This document shows, in pieces, positions 54,880-63,965 of a DNA stretch of 64,000 nt; within the stretch, counting starts at the first letter, position 1; every line of letters starts with the position of its first letter. The notes beneath the pieces were generated by a model. It saw only the letters and a list, made by a program, of their open reading frames with translations, was not told the origin of the DNA and did no database searches. The translations under genes and the position numbers were made by a program. Source of the stretch: Cryomorphaceae bacterium (GTDB taxonomy: Bacteria; Bacteroidota; Bacteroidia; Flavobacteriales; Schleiferiaceae); the NCBI GenBank assembly GCA_017858515.1, contig JAFMBM010000001.1, forward strand, positions 1-64,000, given 5' to 3'.

Positions 54880-56269
54880 GTCTCCCGCTGGAAATAGTAG
54901 TTTAGAATCGAGCTTGCTACGCATTCTGGAAAGAGAACGTAAGGCAAGAAAGATGGCTGAACGAATTATCGAACAGCGCTCATTGGAGTTATATCTGAAG
55001 AATAAGGAGCTGAATGAGTTAAATGCCTTGCTTGAACATAAGGTGAGAGATAGAACTGCTGCTCTGAGCAAACAACAAGACGAGCTCAAATTGGCACTTT
55101 TGAAGGCAGAACAAGCCAAGAAGGAAAAGTCAGACTTCCTCTCTATTATGAGTCACGAAATTCGAACTCCACTCAACGCCATCATTGGGTTTTCTCACGT
55201 TTTACTCAATGATAATCCGAGAAAAGATCAAATTCAACCTTTAGAATTGCTAGATTATTCTTCACAAAACCTGATGAACCTAGTAAATGATATTCTCGAT
55301 TTCTCAAAAATGGAGGCAGGTAAGGTTGAGTTGAATGAGAACTGGTTTTCACCTTCAGAATTGATACAGAGATTGGCTGCATCTATGCGTCCAACCGCAA
55401 GTGAGAAAGGTTTGTTGCTTGATGTTGAATTAGATTCGGATTGCCCTGATTTTGTAAAAGGAGATTACGCCCGTTTAAATCAGGTGCTTATAAATTTGGT
55501 GAGCAACTCTTTGAAGTTTACTGCTACAGGAACAATAGTGCTAAAGCTAAGCTGTCAATGGCATATGTCTCTGGAGAGTTGTCAATTGAGATTTGCAGTA
55601 ATAGATACAGGAATTGGAGTTAGTAAAGAAAGACAAGAACATATTTTTGATGTCTTTTCTCAGGAACAATCCGATACCAGTCTTAAATATGGTGGAACGG
55701 GCTTAGGGCTTGCAATTTGCAGGGGCTTTGTTCGATTGATGGGCGGAGAACTTAAGATTTCAAGTGAAAAAGGAGTAGGCTCTGAATTCTACTTTACGAT
55801 CGATTTATTTGTCCGACATAATTCTGACTCAAAATCTCACAAACTGGATACAATGATTTCTTTAAACACAATGGACCTAAAAAGTGCCAGAATTCTTTTG
55901 GTTGAAGATAATCCCATCAACCAAAAGGTTACGGAAAGATTTCTTTCGAAATGGAATGCACTAATCTTTATAGCGGCTAATGGTCTTGAAGCCCTCAAGT
56001 GGTTAGAAATAAATGCGGTAGATTTGATATTAATGGATATTCAAATGCCTATTATGGACGGTCATGAATGCACACGTCAGATTCGTTTGTTGAGCGATGA
56101 GAAGAAAGCAGCTCTGCCAATTATTGCTATGACGGCAGACAACAGCAACGAAACCTTAATGGAGGTCAAGCAATCTGGCATGAATGATTTTATTTCTAAA
56201 CCGTTTAATCCTAATGATTTTGCTGAGAAATTGGTAAAGCATTTAGAAGGTTTTATCAATGAAAATTAA
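54872..56269 (+). CDS. Soluble hybrid histidine kinase, H-NOX associated
   Basis: A 465-aa cytoplasmic hybrid kinase with no membrane helix: N-terminal coiled coil (about 15-90), HisKA with SHEIRTPLNAIIGF (phospho-His95), HATPase with N-box (203-216), DTGIG (245-249) and GGTGLGL (274-280), then a receiver domain with LLVEDNP (342-348) and phospho-Asp389. A soluble kinase directly behind H-NOX is the HnoK arrangement in which NO-bound H-NOX inhibits autophosphorylation. No response regulator output domain is encoded nearby, so the target is unknown. Confidence 0.92.
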   Translation: MPESPAGNSSLESSLLRILERERKARKMAERIIEQRSLELYLKNKELNELNALLEHKVRDRTAALSKQQDELKLALLKAEQAKKEKSDFLSIMSHEIRTPLNAIIGFSHVLLNDNPRKDQIQPLELLDYSSQNLMNLVNDILDFSKMEAGKVELNENWFSPSELIQRLAASMRPTASEKGLLLDVELDSDCPDFVKGDYARLNQVLINLVSNSLKFTATGTIVLKLSCQWHMSLESCQLRFAVIDTGIGVSKERQEHIFDVFSQEQSDTSLKYGGTGLGLAICRGFVRLMGGELKISSEKGVGSEFYFTIDLFVRHNSDSKSHKLDTMISLNTMDLKSARILLVEDNPINQKVTERFLSKWNALIFIAANGLEALKWLEINAVDLILMDIQMPIMDGHECTRQIRLLSDEKKAALPIIAMTADNSNETLMEVKQSGMNDFISKPFNPNDFAEKLVKHLEGFINEN

Positions 56270-57368
56270 CTCCATTGTGGCCTTTTTAGATTCTTGGGCA
56301 GCACCTTCTTTAGCCGAAAGTTATGATAACGTAGGCTTACTAGTCGGAAATCCTGATCAGGAAGTCACTTCCGCTTTGCTCAGTCTTGATGTTACTGAGG
56401 AAGTGGTAGCGGAGGCTGTACGAAGGGGAAGTAACTTAATTATTGCCCATCATCCGATTATATTCAAAGGGTTAAAAAGAATAACGACTGCCAGTTGGGT
56501 CGAGAGAACGGTTTTGTCGGCAATAGAAAATAAAATTGCTATTTACGCCATTCATACCAATTTAGACAATCTCTTAGGAGGCGTGAATTCCGAAATGGCC
56601 CGACGATTGAATCTTCAGAATACCCAGATTTTGAGGCCTATACCATTCAATTTAGAGAAGTGGGTTACTTACGTTCCAAATGAATATATAGAACAACTTA
56701 AAGAAGCTCTTTTTCAGGCAGGTGCTGGAAGTATTGGGAAATATTCTGAATGTAGCTTTGAAATGGAAGGCAAGGGCTCTTACAAGCCATTAGACGGCTC
56801 TTCTCCCTTCAAAGGAGAAGTTCATGTGCGAAGCGAGGAGAGGGAAGTCAGGCTCGAAGTTATTGGGCGTAAGCAAAATTCAAAGGCCATCTACAAAGCC
56901 TTGATAGATAACCATCCTTACGAAGAGGTCGCCTATGAGCAGATTGAATTGAGAAATTTAGACCAGGGTAATGGTGCCGGCCTCATTGGTGAACTAGAAG
57001 AAGAAATCTCTTTTGACGATTTTTTTGAGCTGCTAAAAAAGACATTTGGATTAAAAGTTCTTAGACATTCGAAGATTTTAAATAGAAAAGTAAAACGTGT
57101 AGCCCTTTGCGGTGGCTCGGGTAGCTTTCTATTAGAAGATGCAAAGAGGTCTGATGTACAGGCTTTTATAACTTCAGATATTAAATACCACGATTTTTTT
57201 GAGGCTGAAGGTCGCCTTGTTTTATGCGATATTGGTCATTATGAAAGTGAGCAGTTTACATCTGAATTAATAGCTGCTGAATTGAAGCGAAATTTTGGTA
57301 ATTTTGCGGTCCTCCTAACGGAAGTATCAACAAATCCTATTTTCTATACTCCATGGCCAAAGAATTAA
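56259..57368 (+). CDS. Nif3/DUF34-family metal-binding protein
   Basis: A 369-aa Nif3-like protein, long form with a middle domain (about 130-230) inserted in the Nif3 fold. N-terminal metal site IIAHHPIIFKG (about 65-75) and C-terminal metal site DIGHYESEQF (about 323-332) form the di-metal centre. Often annotated as GTP cyclohydrolase I type 2, which is not well proven. Overlaps the kinase gene by 11 nt and the next gene by 16 nt; the Nif3 / zinc-ribbon pairing is conserved in many bacteria. Confidence 0.9.
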   Translation: MKINSIVAFLDSWAAPSLAESYDNVGLLVGNPDQEVTSALLSLDVTEEVVAEAVRRGSNLIIAHHPIIFKGLKRITTASWVERTVLSAIENKIAIYAIHTNLDNLLGGVNSEMARRLNLQNTQILRPIPFNLEKWVTYVPNEYIEQLKEALFQAGAGSIGKYSECSFEMEGKGSYKPLDGSSPFKGEVHVRSEEREVRLEVIGRKQNSKAIYKALIDNHPYEEVAYEQIELRNLDQGNGAGLIGELEEEISFDDFFELLKKTFGLKVLRHSKILNRKVKRVALCGGSGSFLLEDAKRSDVQAFITSDIKYHDFFEAEGRLVLCDIGHYESEQFTSELIAAELKRNFGNFAVLLTEVSTNPIFYTPWPKN

Positions 57369-58129
57369 CGGTTGAAGACAAACTAAGGACACTTTACGAC
57401 TTGCAACTTATTGACTCACGTTTAGATGCTATACGCAACGTACGCGGTGAGCTTCCACTTGAAGTAGAGGATCTTGAAGACGAAATCGCAGGTCTAGACA
57501 CTCGTCTGACAAAGATGGAAGAAGAAGTGAAAGAGCAAGAGACTGAGGTGAAGGAAAAGAAAATCTTGATTAAAGATTGTCAAGCCCGTATAAAGAAGTA
57601 CGAAGAACAGCAAAAGAACGTGCGAAATAATCGCGAGTTCGATGCCATCACCAAAGAGGTTGAATTTCAGGAATTGGAAATTCAACTAGCTGAGAAGCGA
57701 ATCAAAGAGCAGAAATTGCGAATTGATACAAAAACGGTTCTGATAGACGAGATTAAAATTCGTTTAGAAGAAAGAAAGCACCATCTCTCTCATAAGAAAT
57801 CGGAGTTAGAAGGAATTTTAGCTGAAACTCAAAAGGAAGAGGATGCACTCATCTTAAAATCGGAGGAGTATGGCAAAATGATCGATGAACGTTTAATTAA
57901 GGCTTACAATCGTATTCGCAACAACGTGATCAATAGATTGGCGGTTGTGCCAGTTGAAAGAGGTGCTTCGGGAGGTTCGTTCTTTACGATTCCACCACAG
58001 CGTCAATTAGAAATTGCAGCTCGAAGAAAGGTAATCACCGATGAGCATTCAGGTAGAATATTAGTAGATCCAGATTTGGCCAGAGAAGAAGAAGCCAGAA
58101 TGGAGGAAGTTTTCAAATCGCTTCACTAA
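57353..58129 (+). CDS. Zinc-ribbon-family coiled-coil protein with lost cysteines
   Basis: A 258-aa protein with a long coiled coil (about 30-175) and a C-terminal module matching the C4-type zinc ribbon (zf-RING_7/DUF164). The expected CxxC pairs are missing: the sequence reads RGASGGSFFTIPPQ and ITDEHSGRIL, with Ser, Gly or Asp/His in the Cys positions, so metal binding is unlikely. The fold shape (IPPQRQLEIAARRKV) is kept. Co-transcribed with Nif3. Confidence 0.85.
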   Translation: MAKELTVEDKLRTLYDLQLIDSRLDAIRNVRGELPLEVEDLEDEIAGLDTRLTKMEEEVKEQETEVKEKKILIKDCQARIKKYEEQQKNVRNNREFDAITKEVEFQELEIQLAEKRIKEQKLRIDTKTVLIDEIKIRLEERKHHLSHKKSELEGILAETQKEEDALILKSEEYGKMIDERLIKAYNRIRNNVINRLAVVPVERGASGGSFFTIPPQRQLEIAARRKVITDEHSGRILVDPDLAREEEARMEEVFKSLH

Positions 58130-58132
58130 GGC

Positions 58133-59614
58133 TTGGCCTTTTTGAAAAAGTATTTTTATATACTCATTTTTCTTGTAAGCTCGGCCTCTCTCAAGGCCGA
58201 GCTTACTTTTGAATATCACCCTGAGCTAGCCCGAATTCAGCAGCTCATTCTTGATGCCAAACTAAAGGAAGCCAACACCTTATTAAATGCTTTTGAAAGG
58301 AGGTATCCAAACAACCTTTTCATTCCCTTTCTTAAAGGCCGATTGCTATTCTTTCAGGCTTTCCTTCCAGATCAGGAATCTGCTTTTGTGGAAGTAGAAA
58401 AAGAATTGTCCCAACTTATAGATCAAATAGAAAAAGGTTCTATTCACGATCCTCATACGTTTGTTTGCAGTTCTGAGCTCTATCTTATGCAGGCTTTCTT
58501 AAATATGAGATATGGCAATCAATTCGCCGCAGCTTGGAACGGCTACCAGGCATTTAATCGATTAGAAGGAGGAAAAGAAAGATTCCCAGACAATCCACTT
58601 GTGCGCTTTGGCAATGGGCTACTTCTAACTACAGTTGGAAGTCTTCCAGAAAACTACCGCATTTTTACAAAACTCATTGGCATGAAGGGCTCTGTTGAGG
58701 AGGGGATGAATCTTATGCTCATGGCTTTGAAGTCTAAAAGCATTGGTTCAAATGTTCTTTTTCACGATGAATTTGCCTATATGTACTGCCTAGTCCGATA
58801 TCAACTTCTAGAAGATTCTAGCCAATTACTTTCTTCTTTCGGTGTGTCAGTAGAAACGAGCGCCTTTATGATGTACATGGAGAGTCTGCAGTTGGTTCAA
58901 AAAGGACAGAATGACAAGGCCATCCTCTTGCTTAATAAGAGATTGTCTAGTAAAGAAATCGAACCCTATCCGTATATGGATTTTGTGATGGGCAAATTGC
59001 TCCTAAATAAGCAGGATCCAAAAGCGGCGACATGGTTTGTGAAATTTTTGAACGAATCTCAAGGACCAAATCATCGTGTTGCTTCCTATCGCTATCTCTG
59101 GTGGAATTACGCGTTCAACGGTCAAACTGCAGCAGCAGAAAATGCCAAAGCGAAAGCCTTAAAATTGCCGTCAAAATCCAGTTCAGATGCTCAGGCTATT
59201 ACTGATCTCACTCAAGATCTTCCCTTAGATTTAATTAGAGCTCGTCTTCTGTTCGATGGCGGATACGACAAATTGGCTTGGGAGGTTTTGAATAAGGAGA
59301 GTCTAAAGGAAATCTGTGATCGTTCAATTCCAGCAAAACACGAATACCATTATAGAAGGGGTAGAGTTTCATTCAGACAGAATAATTTGGCAATGGCTGA
59401 GAGTGAATTTTCCCTGGCAATTAGCAATTGTGGCAATGAAATGAATTTTAGCTGCGCAAACAGTTATTTACATTTAGCTTATACCTACCTCAATTTGAGG
59501 GAAATAAAAGAGGCTGAGGAGTTTTTTAACAAGACACTAGATTGTAAAGGTTTTCCATATTACGAAGGACTCCATCAAAAAGCGAGGACTGGCCTAGAAG
59601 AATTGAAGAGATAG
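58133..59614 (+). CDS. Exported TPR protein
   Basis: A 493-aa exported protein with signal 1-22 (SLKA-E) and tetratricopeptide-like helical pairs at the N-terminus (LKEANTLLNAFERRYPNN about 38-55) and C-terminus (HYRRGRVSFRQNNLAMAESEF about 405-425, and SYLHLAYTYLNLREIKEAEEFF about 442-463). Likely a periplasmic scaffold; no partner can be named. The start is TTG at 58133, 3 nt after the preceding stop, since no ATG occurs before the signal peptide. Confidence 0.78.
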   Translation: MAFLKKYFYILIFLVSSASLKAELTFEYHPELARIQQLILDAKLKEANTLLNAFERRYPNNLFIPFLKGRLLFFQAFLPDQESAFVEVEKELSQLIDQIEKGSIHDPHTFVCSSELYLMQAFLNMRYGNQFAAAWNGYQAFNRLEGGKERFPDNPLVRFGNGLLLTTVGSLPENYRIFTKLIGMKGSVEEGMNLMLMALKSKSIGSNVLFHDEFAYMYCLVRYQLLEDSSQLLSSFGVSVETSAFMMYMESLQLVQKGQNDKAILLLNKRLSSKEIEPYPYMDFVMGKLLLNKQDPKAATWFVKFLNESQGPNHRVASYRYLWWNYAFNGQTAAAENAKAKALKLPSKSSSDAQAITDLTQDLPLDLIRARLLFDGGYDKLAWEVLNKESLKEICDRSIPAKHEYHYRRGRVSFRQNNLAMAESEFSLAISNCGNEMNFSCANSYLHLAYTYLNLREIKEAEEFFNKTLDCKGFPYYEGLHQKARTGLEELKR

Positions 59615-59676
59615 TAAATCAGGTCGGCCTTTTAAGATAAAGAGGTTAACTTAGTCTTTCTAAAAGCCCATATACC

Positions 59677-60357
59677 ATGAAAATAGCAGTTCTTTTGCAC
59701 GGATCCGGAGTATACGATGGAACCGAGATCCAAGAAGCCGTTCTCAGCCTTTTGGCAATTGAGGAAATGGGACATACTTACCAATGTATAGCTCCAGATA
59801 TTCAGCAATTTCATGTGGTCAATCACTTAACTGGTGAGCCAATGTCTGAGACTAGAAATGTTCTTGTGGAATCTGCTAGGATTGCTCGTGGGAATGTGAT
59901 TAAGCTTAGTGAAACCGATGTGCACTCTTTCGATGCTTTGGTTATGCCAGGCGGCTTTGGCACGGCAAAGAATTTTACTACATGGGCTTTCGACGGTCCT
60001 GCAGGTAGCATAGTTGAAGAAGTGAAAGATTTGCTTCAAAGCTTTGTTGAACTGAAAAAGCCCATTGTCGCGCTGTGCATGAGCCCTACTACTTTGGCAA
60101 AAGCTTTTGAGAACAGTTCGTATCAGCTAGAACTCAGTGTTGGTTCTACCAATGAGGCTTCCCCTTACGACATTAAAGGAATTAGCGATGGCATAAAGTT
60201 CACTGGTTCTAGCGCTCAAATGAAGACCGTTAAAGAAATTTCGATCGATCCAAAAAATAGAATTATCTGCGCTCCATGCTATATGATGGAAGCAAGCCTA
60301 TTGGAAGTGAGAGAGAATATCAAGCAAGCCATTTCTGCTTTAGACTCCCTTCTCTAA
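59677..60357 (+). CDS. elbB: ElbB, DJ-1/PfpI-type glyoxalase-like protein
   Basis: DJ-1 superfamily protein of 226 aa (ElbB/YhbL, linked to isoprenoid biosynthesis and glyoxalase III activity). Visible are VLLHGSGVYDGTEIQEAV (5-22), MPGGFGTAKNF (about 90-100) and nucleophile elbow VALCMSPTTLAKAF (about 130-143) with Cys. Length fits (about 217-225 aa). Confidence 0.92.
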   Translation: MKIAVLLHGSGVYDGTEIQEAVLSLLAIEEMGHTYQCIAPDIQQFHVVNHLTGEPMSETRNVLVESARIARGNVIKLSETDVHSFDALVMPGGFGTAKNFTTWAFDGPAGSIVEEVKDLLQSFVELKKPIVALCMSPTTLAKAFENSSYQLELSVGSTNEASPYDIKGISDGIKFTGSSAQMKTVKEISIDPKNRIICAPCYMMEASLLEVRENIKQAISALDSLL

Positions 60358-60372
60358 GCCTTGCTACTTTCA

Positions 60373-60380
60373 TACCTTTG
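60373..60380 (+). promoter_or_regulatory. Candidate -7 box of gpmI
   Basis: TACCTTTG, 16 nt before the GTG at 60397. No TTG at -33. Confidence 0.4.
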
Positions 60381-60396
60381 TTAAAAAGCAAATCCC

Positions 60397-61923
60397 GTGA
60401 GTAATAAGGCCTTTTTGATGATCCTAGATGGATGGGGGATGGCGGCAAATAAAGATGTTTCAGCCATAGATAGAGCAAATACACCTTTTGTAGATAGTCT
60501 GTATAAAACCTATCCAAATACCCAATTAGAAGCAAGTGGAAGGGCAGTAGGATTGCCTGATGGACAAATGGGCAATTCTGAGGTTGGACATATGAACCTA
60601 GGGGCGGGTAGAGTGGTCTATCAAGACCTGGTAAAAATCAATTTAGCTATTGAAGACGGTAGTTTTTTTAAGGAAAAAACACTCTTGGATGCTATGGAAA
60701 CAGCTAAGTCTGAAAAAAGAGATTTGCATCTTTTCGGATTAGTTTCCGATGGCGGGGTACACTCCCACATCAATCACTTGGTAGCCTTGGTTAAAATGGC
60801 AGAGCTTCATCAGATAGATCGATACTTCATTCATGTTTTTACAGATGGAAGAGACTGCGATCCTCAAAGCGGAATTGACTTCGTTAAGAAGTTAGAGGCA
60901 GTTTTGGTTGGAACGAAAGGAAAGTTAGCTTCGGTCTGTGGACGCTATTATGCTATGGATAGAGACCAACGCTGGGAAAGAGTTAAGAAAGCCTATGACT
61001 TATTGGTTCACGGCGAAGGCGAGCAATTTGACTCTGCATCCCTTGCGATTGAAGCAAGTTACGCAAAGGGAATTACCGATGAATTCATCCTACCGGCTTC
61101 TATTAGACACTCCAATGAAAGTCCAAATGTTCTCAAACAAGGAGATGTAACTATTTGCTTTAATTATAGAACAGATAGAGGAAGGCAGATTACAGAAGTT
61201 CTTACTCAAAAAGATTTTCCTGAATGGGAAATGAAGAAATTGAATCTGAATTATAATACTTTAACAAATTATGACGACTCTTTTATTGGAGTGAATGTTG
61301 TTTTTGAAAAAGATAACTTATCCGAAACATTAGGTGAAGTAGTAGCCAGAGCAGGCAAAACCCAAGTAAGGATTGCCGAGACTGAGAAATACCCACATGT
61401 TACCTTTTTCTTTTCAGGTGGAAGGGAAACACCTTTCGAGGGAGAAAGAAGACTTCTATGTCCCTCCCCGAAAGTGGCAACCTATGATTTAAAGCCTGAG
61501 ATGAGTGCCTTCGAAATACGAGACAAGATTATTTCTGATATAGAATCTAATCCGGCAGATTTTATATGTCTCAATTTTGCAAACCCGGATATGGTAGGGC
61601 ATACAGGAGTAATGGATGCTGCCATTAAAGCCTGTGAAACTGTTGATCAATGTGCGAAGGCGGTAGTTGAATGCGCCCTCAAACATGATTATCGGATCAT
61701 TATTCTGGCAGATCATGGAAACGCAGATTGTTTAATTAATCCAGATGGAAGCCCTAATACAGCTCATACTACTCAGCCTGTTCCATGTTTTGTACTTTCG
61801 CCAAAGAAGGAAGTCTATAAGTTAAAAAAAGGAGTGCTTGGAGATGTGGCGCCTACACTTTTGAATTTAATGAGAATAGAAGTTCCGGAGGCTATGACAG
61901 GTACTAGTCTAATTGTAGAGTAA
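60397..61923 (+). CDS. gpmI: 2,3-bisphosphoglycerate-independent phosphoglycerate mutase
   Basis: Glycolytic enzyme of the alkaline phosphatase superfamily (508 aa) that interconverts 3- and 2-phosphoglycerate with two Mn ions. Start is GTG (VSNKAFLMILDGWGM); DGWG at 11-14 holds a metal Asp, and the catalytic Ser lies in MGNSEVGHMNLGAGR (about 60-74). The C-terminal metal site is ADHGNAD (about 432-438). Length normal. The HAD gene overlaps by 1 nt (TAATG). Confidence 0.96.
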   Translation: MSNKAFLMILDGWGMAANKDVSAIDRANTPFVDSLYKTYPNTQLEASGRAVGLPDGQMGNSEVGHMNLGAGRVVYQDLVKINLAIEDGSFFKEKTLLDAMETAKSEKRDLHLFGLVSDGGVHSHINHLVALVKMAELHQIDRYFIHVFTDGRDCDPQSGIDFVKKLEAVLVGTKGKLASVCGRYYAMDRDQRWERVKKAYDLLVHGEGEQFDSASLAIEASYAKGITDEFILPASIRHSNESPNVLKQGDVTICFNYRTDRGRQITEVLTQKDFPEWEMKKLNLNYNTLTNYDDSFIGVNVVFEKDNLSETLGEVVARAGKTQVRIAETEKYPHVTFFFSGGRETPFEGERRLLCPSPKVATYDLKPEMSAFEIRDKIISDIESNPADFICLNFANPDMVGHTGVMDAAIKACETVDQCAKAVVECALKHDYRIIILADHGNADCLINPDGSPNTAHTTQPVPCFVLSPKKEVYKLKKGVLGDVAPTLLNLMRIEVPEAMTGTSLIVE

Positions 61924-62348
61924 TGCAGAAAAAACTTTTGATTGCCGTTGATTTTGATGGCACCATTGTAGAAGATAGATACCCAGGTATAGGCAAGCCT
62001 ATGCCTTTTGCCTTCGAAACTTTGAAAATGCTTCAAAGAGATGGCCATCGTCTAATTCTTTGGACCTACCGTGTAAACAAGAGGCTACAAGATGCAGTCG
62101 ATTTCTGTTTGGAAAATGGTATCGAATTTTACGCGGTGAACAAAGGATTTCCAGAGGAAGATCTAAATCATCCAGAAACGGGTAGAAAAATTCACGCAGA
62201 TCTGTTTATTGACGACCGCAATTTTAATGGATTTCCAGGTTGGGGTGAGATTTATCAAAATTTAAGTGGACAAGATTCCTCTAGAGAGCAGATGAACAAG
62301 GACTTCGGTGCAAAGAAGAGAAAAGGACTATTTAGATTTGGTAGATGA
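61923..62348 (+). CDS. HAD-superfamily phosphatase, BT0820-like
   Basis: A 141-aa small HAD hydrolase with the nucleophile motif DFDGTIVEDRYP (9-20) and a second acidic motif DLFIDDRNF (about 91-99), as in the BT0820-type subgroup of Bacteroidota. Substrate unknown. Overlaps gpmI by 1 nt and map by 4 nt, so gpmI, this gene and map form one transcript. Confidence 0.85.
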   Translation: MQKKLLIAVDFDGTIVEDRYPGIGKPMPFAFETLKMLQRDGHRLILWTYRVNKRLQDAVDFCLENGIEFYAVNKGFPEEDLNHPETGRKIHADLFIDDRNFNGFPGWGEIYQNLSGQDSSREQMNKDFGAKKRKGLFRFGR

Positions 62349-63130
62349 TTCGATATAAGTCGTTAGAAGAAATTGAGATAATGCGTGAAAGCGCGATGTT
62401 GGTTAGTGAGACTTTAGGGATGCTAGCGGCAGAGGTAAAGCCTGGAGTGAGTCCGTTGGCGCTAGATGCCCTTGCAGAACAATTTATTAGAGATCACAAT
62501 GCGGTGCCTGGTTTCCTAGGTCTGTATGATTGTCCGAACACCCTTCTCACCTCTGTAAATGAGCAGGTAGTACATGGTATTCCAACCGATAGACCTTTGG
62601 AAGAAGGCGATATTGTTTCCATAGATTGTGGAGTGTTCAAGAATGGTTTTTACGGAGATCAGGCTTTTACCTTTATGGTTGGAAAGGTTTCAGACGAGGT
62701 TTTTGCACTTTTAAAAACTACCTATGAAGCCCTTTATCTCGGTTTAGCAGAGTTAAAAGTGGGAAACAGAATTGGTGATATAGGCAATGCCATCGAAACC
62801 TATGCTACTTCTAAAGGATATGGAGTTGTGAAAGAGTTGGTTGGTCATGGACTGGGGCAACAGCTACATGAAGAACCTCAGGTTCCCAATTTTGGAAAAC
62901 GTGGAAAGGGGAAGAAAATTCAAGAGGGATTAGTCGTAGCAATTGAACCTATGATAAATATGGGTACCCATCGTGTAAAACAACTGAAAGATGGATGGAC
63001 AATTGTTACCCATGATGGTAAACCCAGCGCGCACTATGAGCACGATGTGGCCGTGGTGAATGGTCTGCCAGAGATTCTCTCTTCCTTTGAACCTGTTTTT
63101 AGAGTGACAGGAAATCCATTTGGATCATAA
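62345..63130 (+). CDS. map: Methionine aminopeptidase type I
   Basis: Removes N-terminal Met from new proteins. The 261-aa enzyme has the full set of metal ligands: Asp in VSIDCGVFKNGFYGD (about 96-110), His in VGHGLGQQLHEEP (about 167-179), Glu in VAIEPMIN (about 199) and HYEHDVAV near the C-terminus. Length and ligand order fit MetAP1. The methyltransferase follows directly. Confidence 0.97.
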   Translation: MIRYKSLEEIEIMRESAMLVSETLGMLAAEVKPGVSPLALDALAEQFIRDHNAVPGFLGLYDCPNTLLTSVNEQVVHGIPTDRPLEEGDIVSIDCGVFKNGFYGDQAFTFMVGKVSDEVFALLKTTYEALYLGLAELKVGNRIGDIGNAIETYATSKGYGVVKELVGHGLGQQLHEEPQVPNFGKRGKGKKIQEGLVVAIEPMINMGTHRVKQLKDGWTIVTHDGKPSAHYEHDVAVVNGLPEILSSFEPVFRVTGNPFGS

Positions 63131-63131
63131 T

Positions 63132-63902
63132 ATGGGGTCCAAAGTTTTTTCTTTTCTTCTCAATACTATTCCGAGGCCACTGCTTATTCGTTTGAGTTAT
63201 GTTTTTAAATACATAGCGCCTATTTTTTTAGCTGGAAACAACTTTGAGGATCCTATCGATGGTAAGAAATACAGAAAGTTGCTACCGTATGGCTATGGCG
63301 AAGTTCAAAGAGAAAACGCTTTATCTCCGTCTTCACATAGTTTAGAAAGGCACCGGTTAATGTGGCTTTATTTAAAAAGAGAAACGGATTTCTTTCACAA
63401 GAAGAGAAAGCTTTTACATATTGCGCCCGAGCAATGTTTTCTTCCTCTTTTTAGAAAAATGAAGAATTTGGATTATATCACTGCAGACCTTGTGTCGCCC
63501 ATCGCAGACGTAAAAATGGATGTGCAGAATATGCCTTTTGAGAATGAATCTTATGATGTGGTCTTTTGCAATCACGTTTTAGAACATGTTCCTGACGACA
63601 AAAAAGCATTGTCTGAAATATATAGAGTTTTAAGAAAAGATGGTTTTGGGATTATGCAAGTTCCTTTGCGTTCTGATTGGGCAAAAACCCTCGAAGATCC
63701 CACTATAACCGACCGAGAAGAGAGAATTCGTTTATTTGGCCAATATGATCATTTGAGAATGTATGGCCAAGATTATCCAGAGCGATTAGAGGAGTCAGGT
63801 TTCAAGGTAGAAACCTATGATATTTCAACTTACTTATCGGCAGAAGATTTTAGGAGATATGCTCTGCCAAAAGGTGAAATGTTATACGTAGTGCGTAAAT
63901 AG
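63132..63902 (+). CDS. SAM-dependent class I methyltransferase
   Basis: A 256-aa methyltransferase of the SAM-dependent class I fold. The SAM-binding core is LLHIAPE (about 95-101), ADLVSPIADVKMDVQNMPF (about 118-136) and FCNHVLEHVPDDKKALSEIYRVL (about 146-168) with the HVLEHVPD motif typical of methyltransf_11. The N-terminal helix and a Cys-less zone (about 20-60) may recognise the substrate, which is unknown. ATG at 63132 preferred over TTG at 63120, which overlaps the map stop. Confidence 0.82.
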   Translation: MGSKVFSFLLNTIPRPLLIRLSYVFKYIAPIFLAGNNFEDPIDGKKYRKLLPYGYGEVQRENALSPSSHSLERHRLMWLYLKRETDFFHKKRKLLHIAPEQCFLPLFRKMKNLDYITADLVSPIADVKMDVQNMPFENESYDVVFCNHVLEHVPDDKKALSEIYRVLRKDGFGIMQVPLRSDWAKTLEDPTITDREERIRLFGQYDHLRMYGQDYPERLEESGFKVETYDISTYLSAEDFRRYALPKGEMLYVVRK

Positions 63903-63931
63903 GCAGATCTTCCATAGAAACTAATAAAACC

Positions 63932-63965
63932 AAAAGAGGCTGCCTTATCGGGCAGCCTCTTTTTT
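63932..63965 (+). terminator. Rho-independent terminator after the methyltransferase
   Basis: AAAAGAGGCTGCC/GGCAGCCTCTTTT (63932-63944, 63951-63963), a perfect 13-bp stem with a 6-nt loop and T-run. Likely also works on the minus strand for a gene beyond the window end. Confidence 0.9.
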
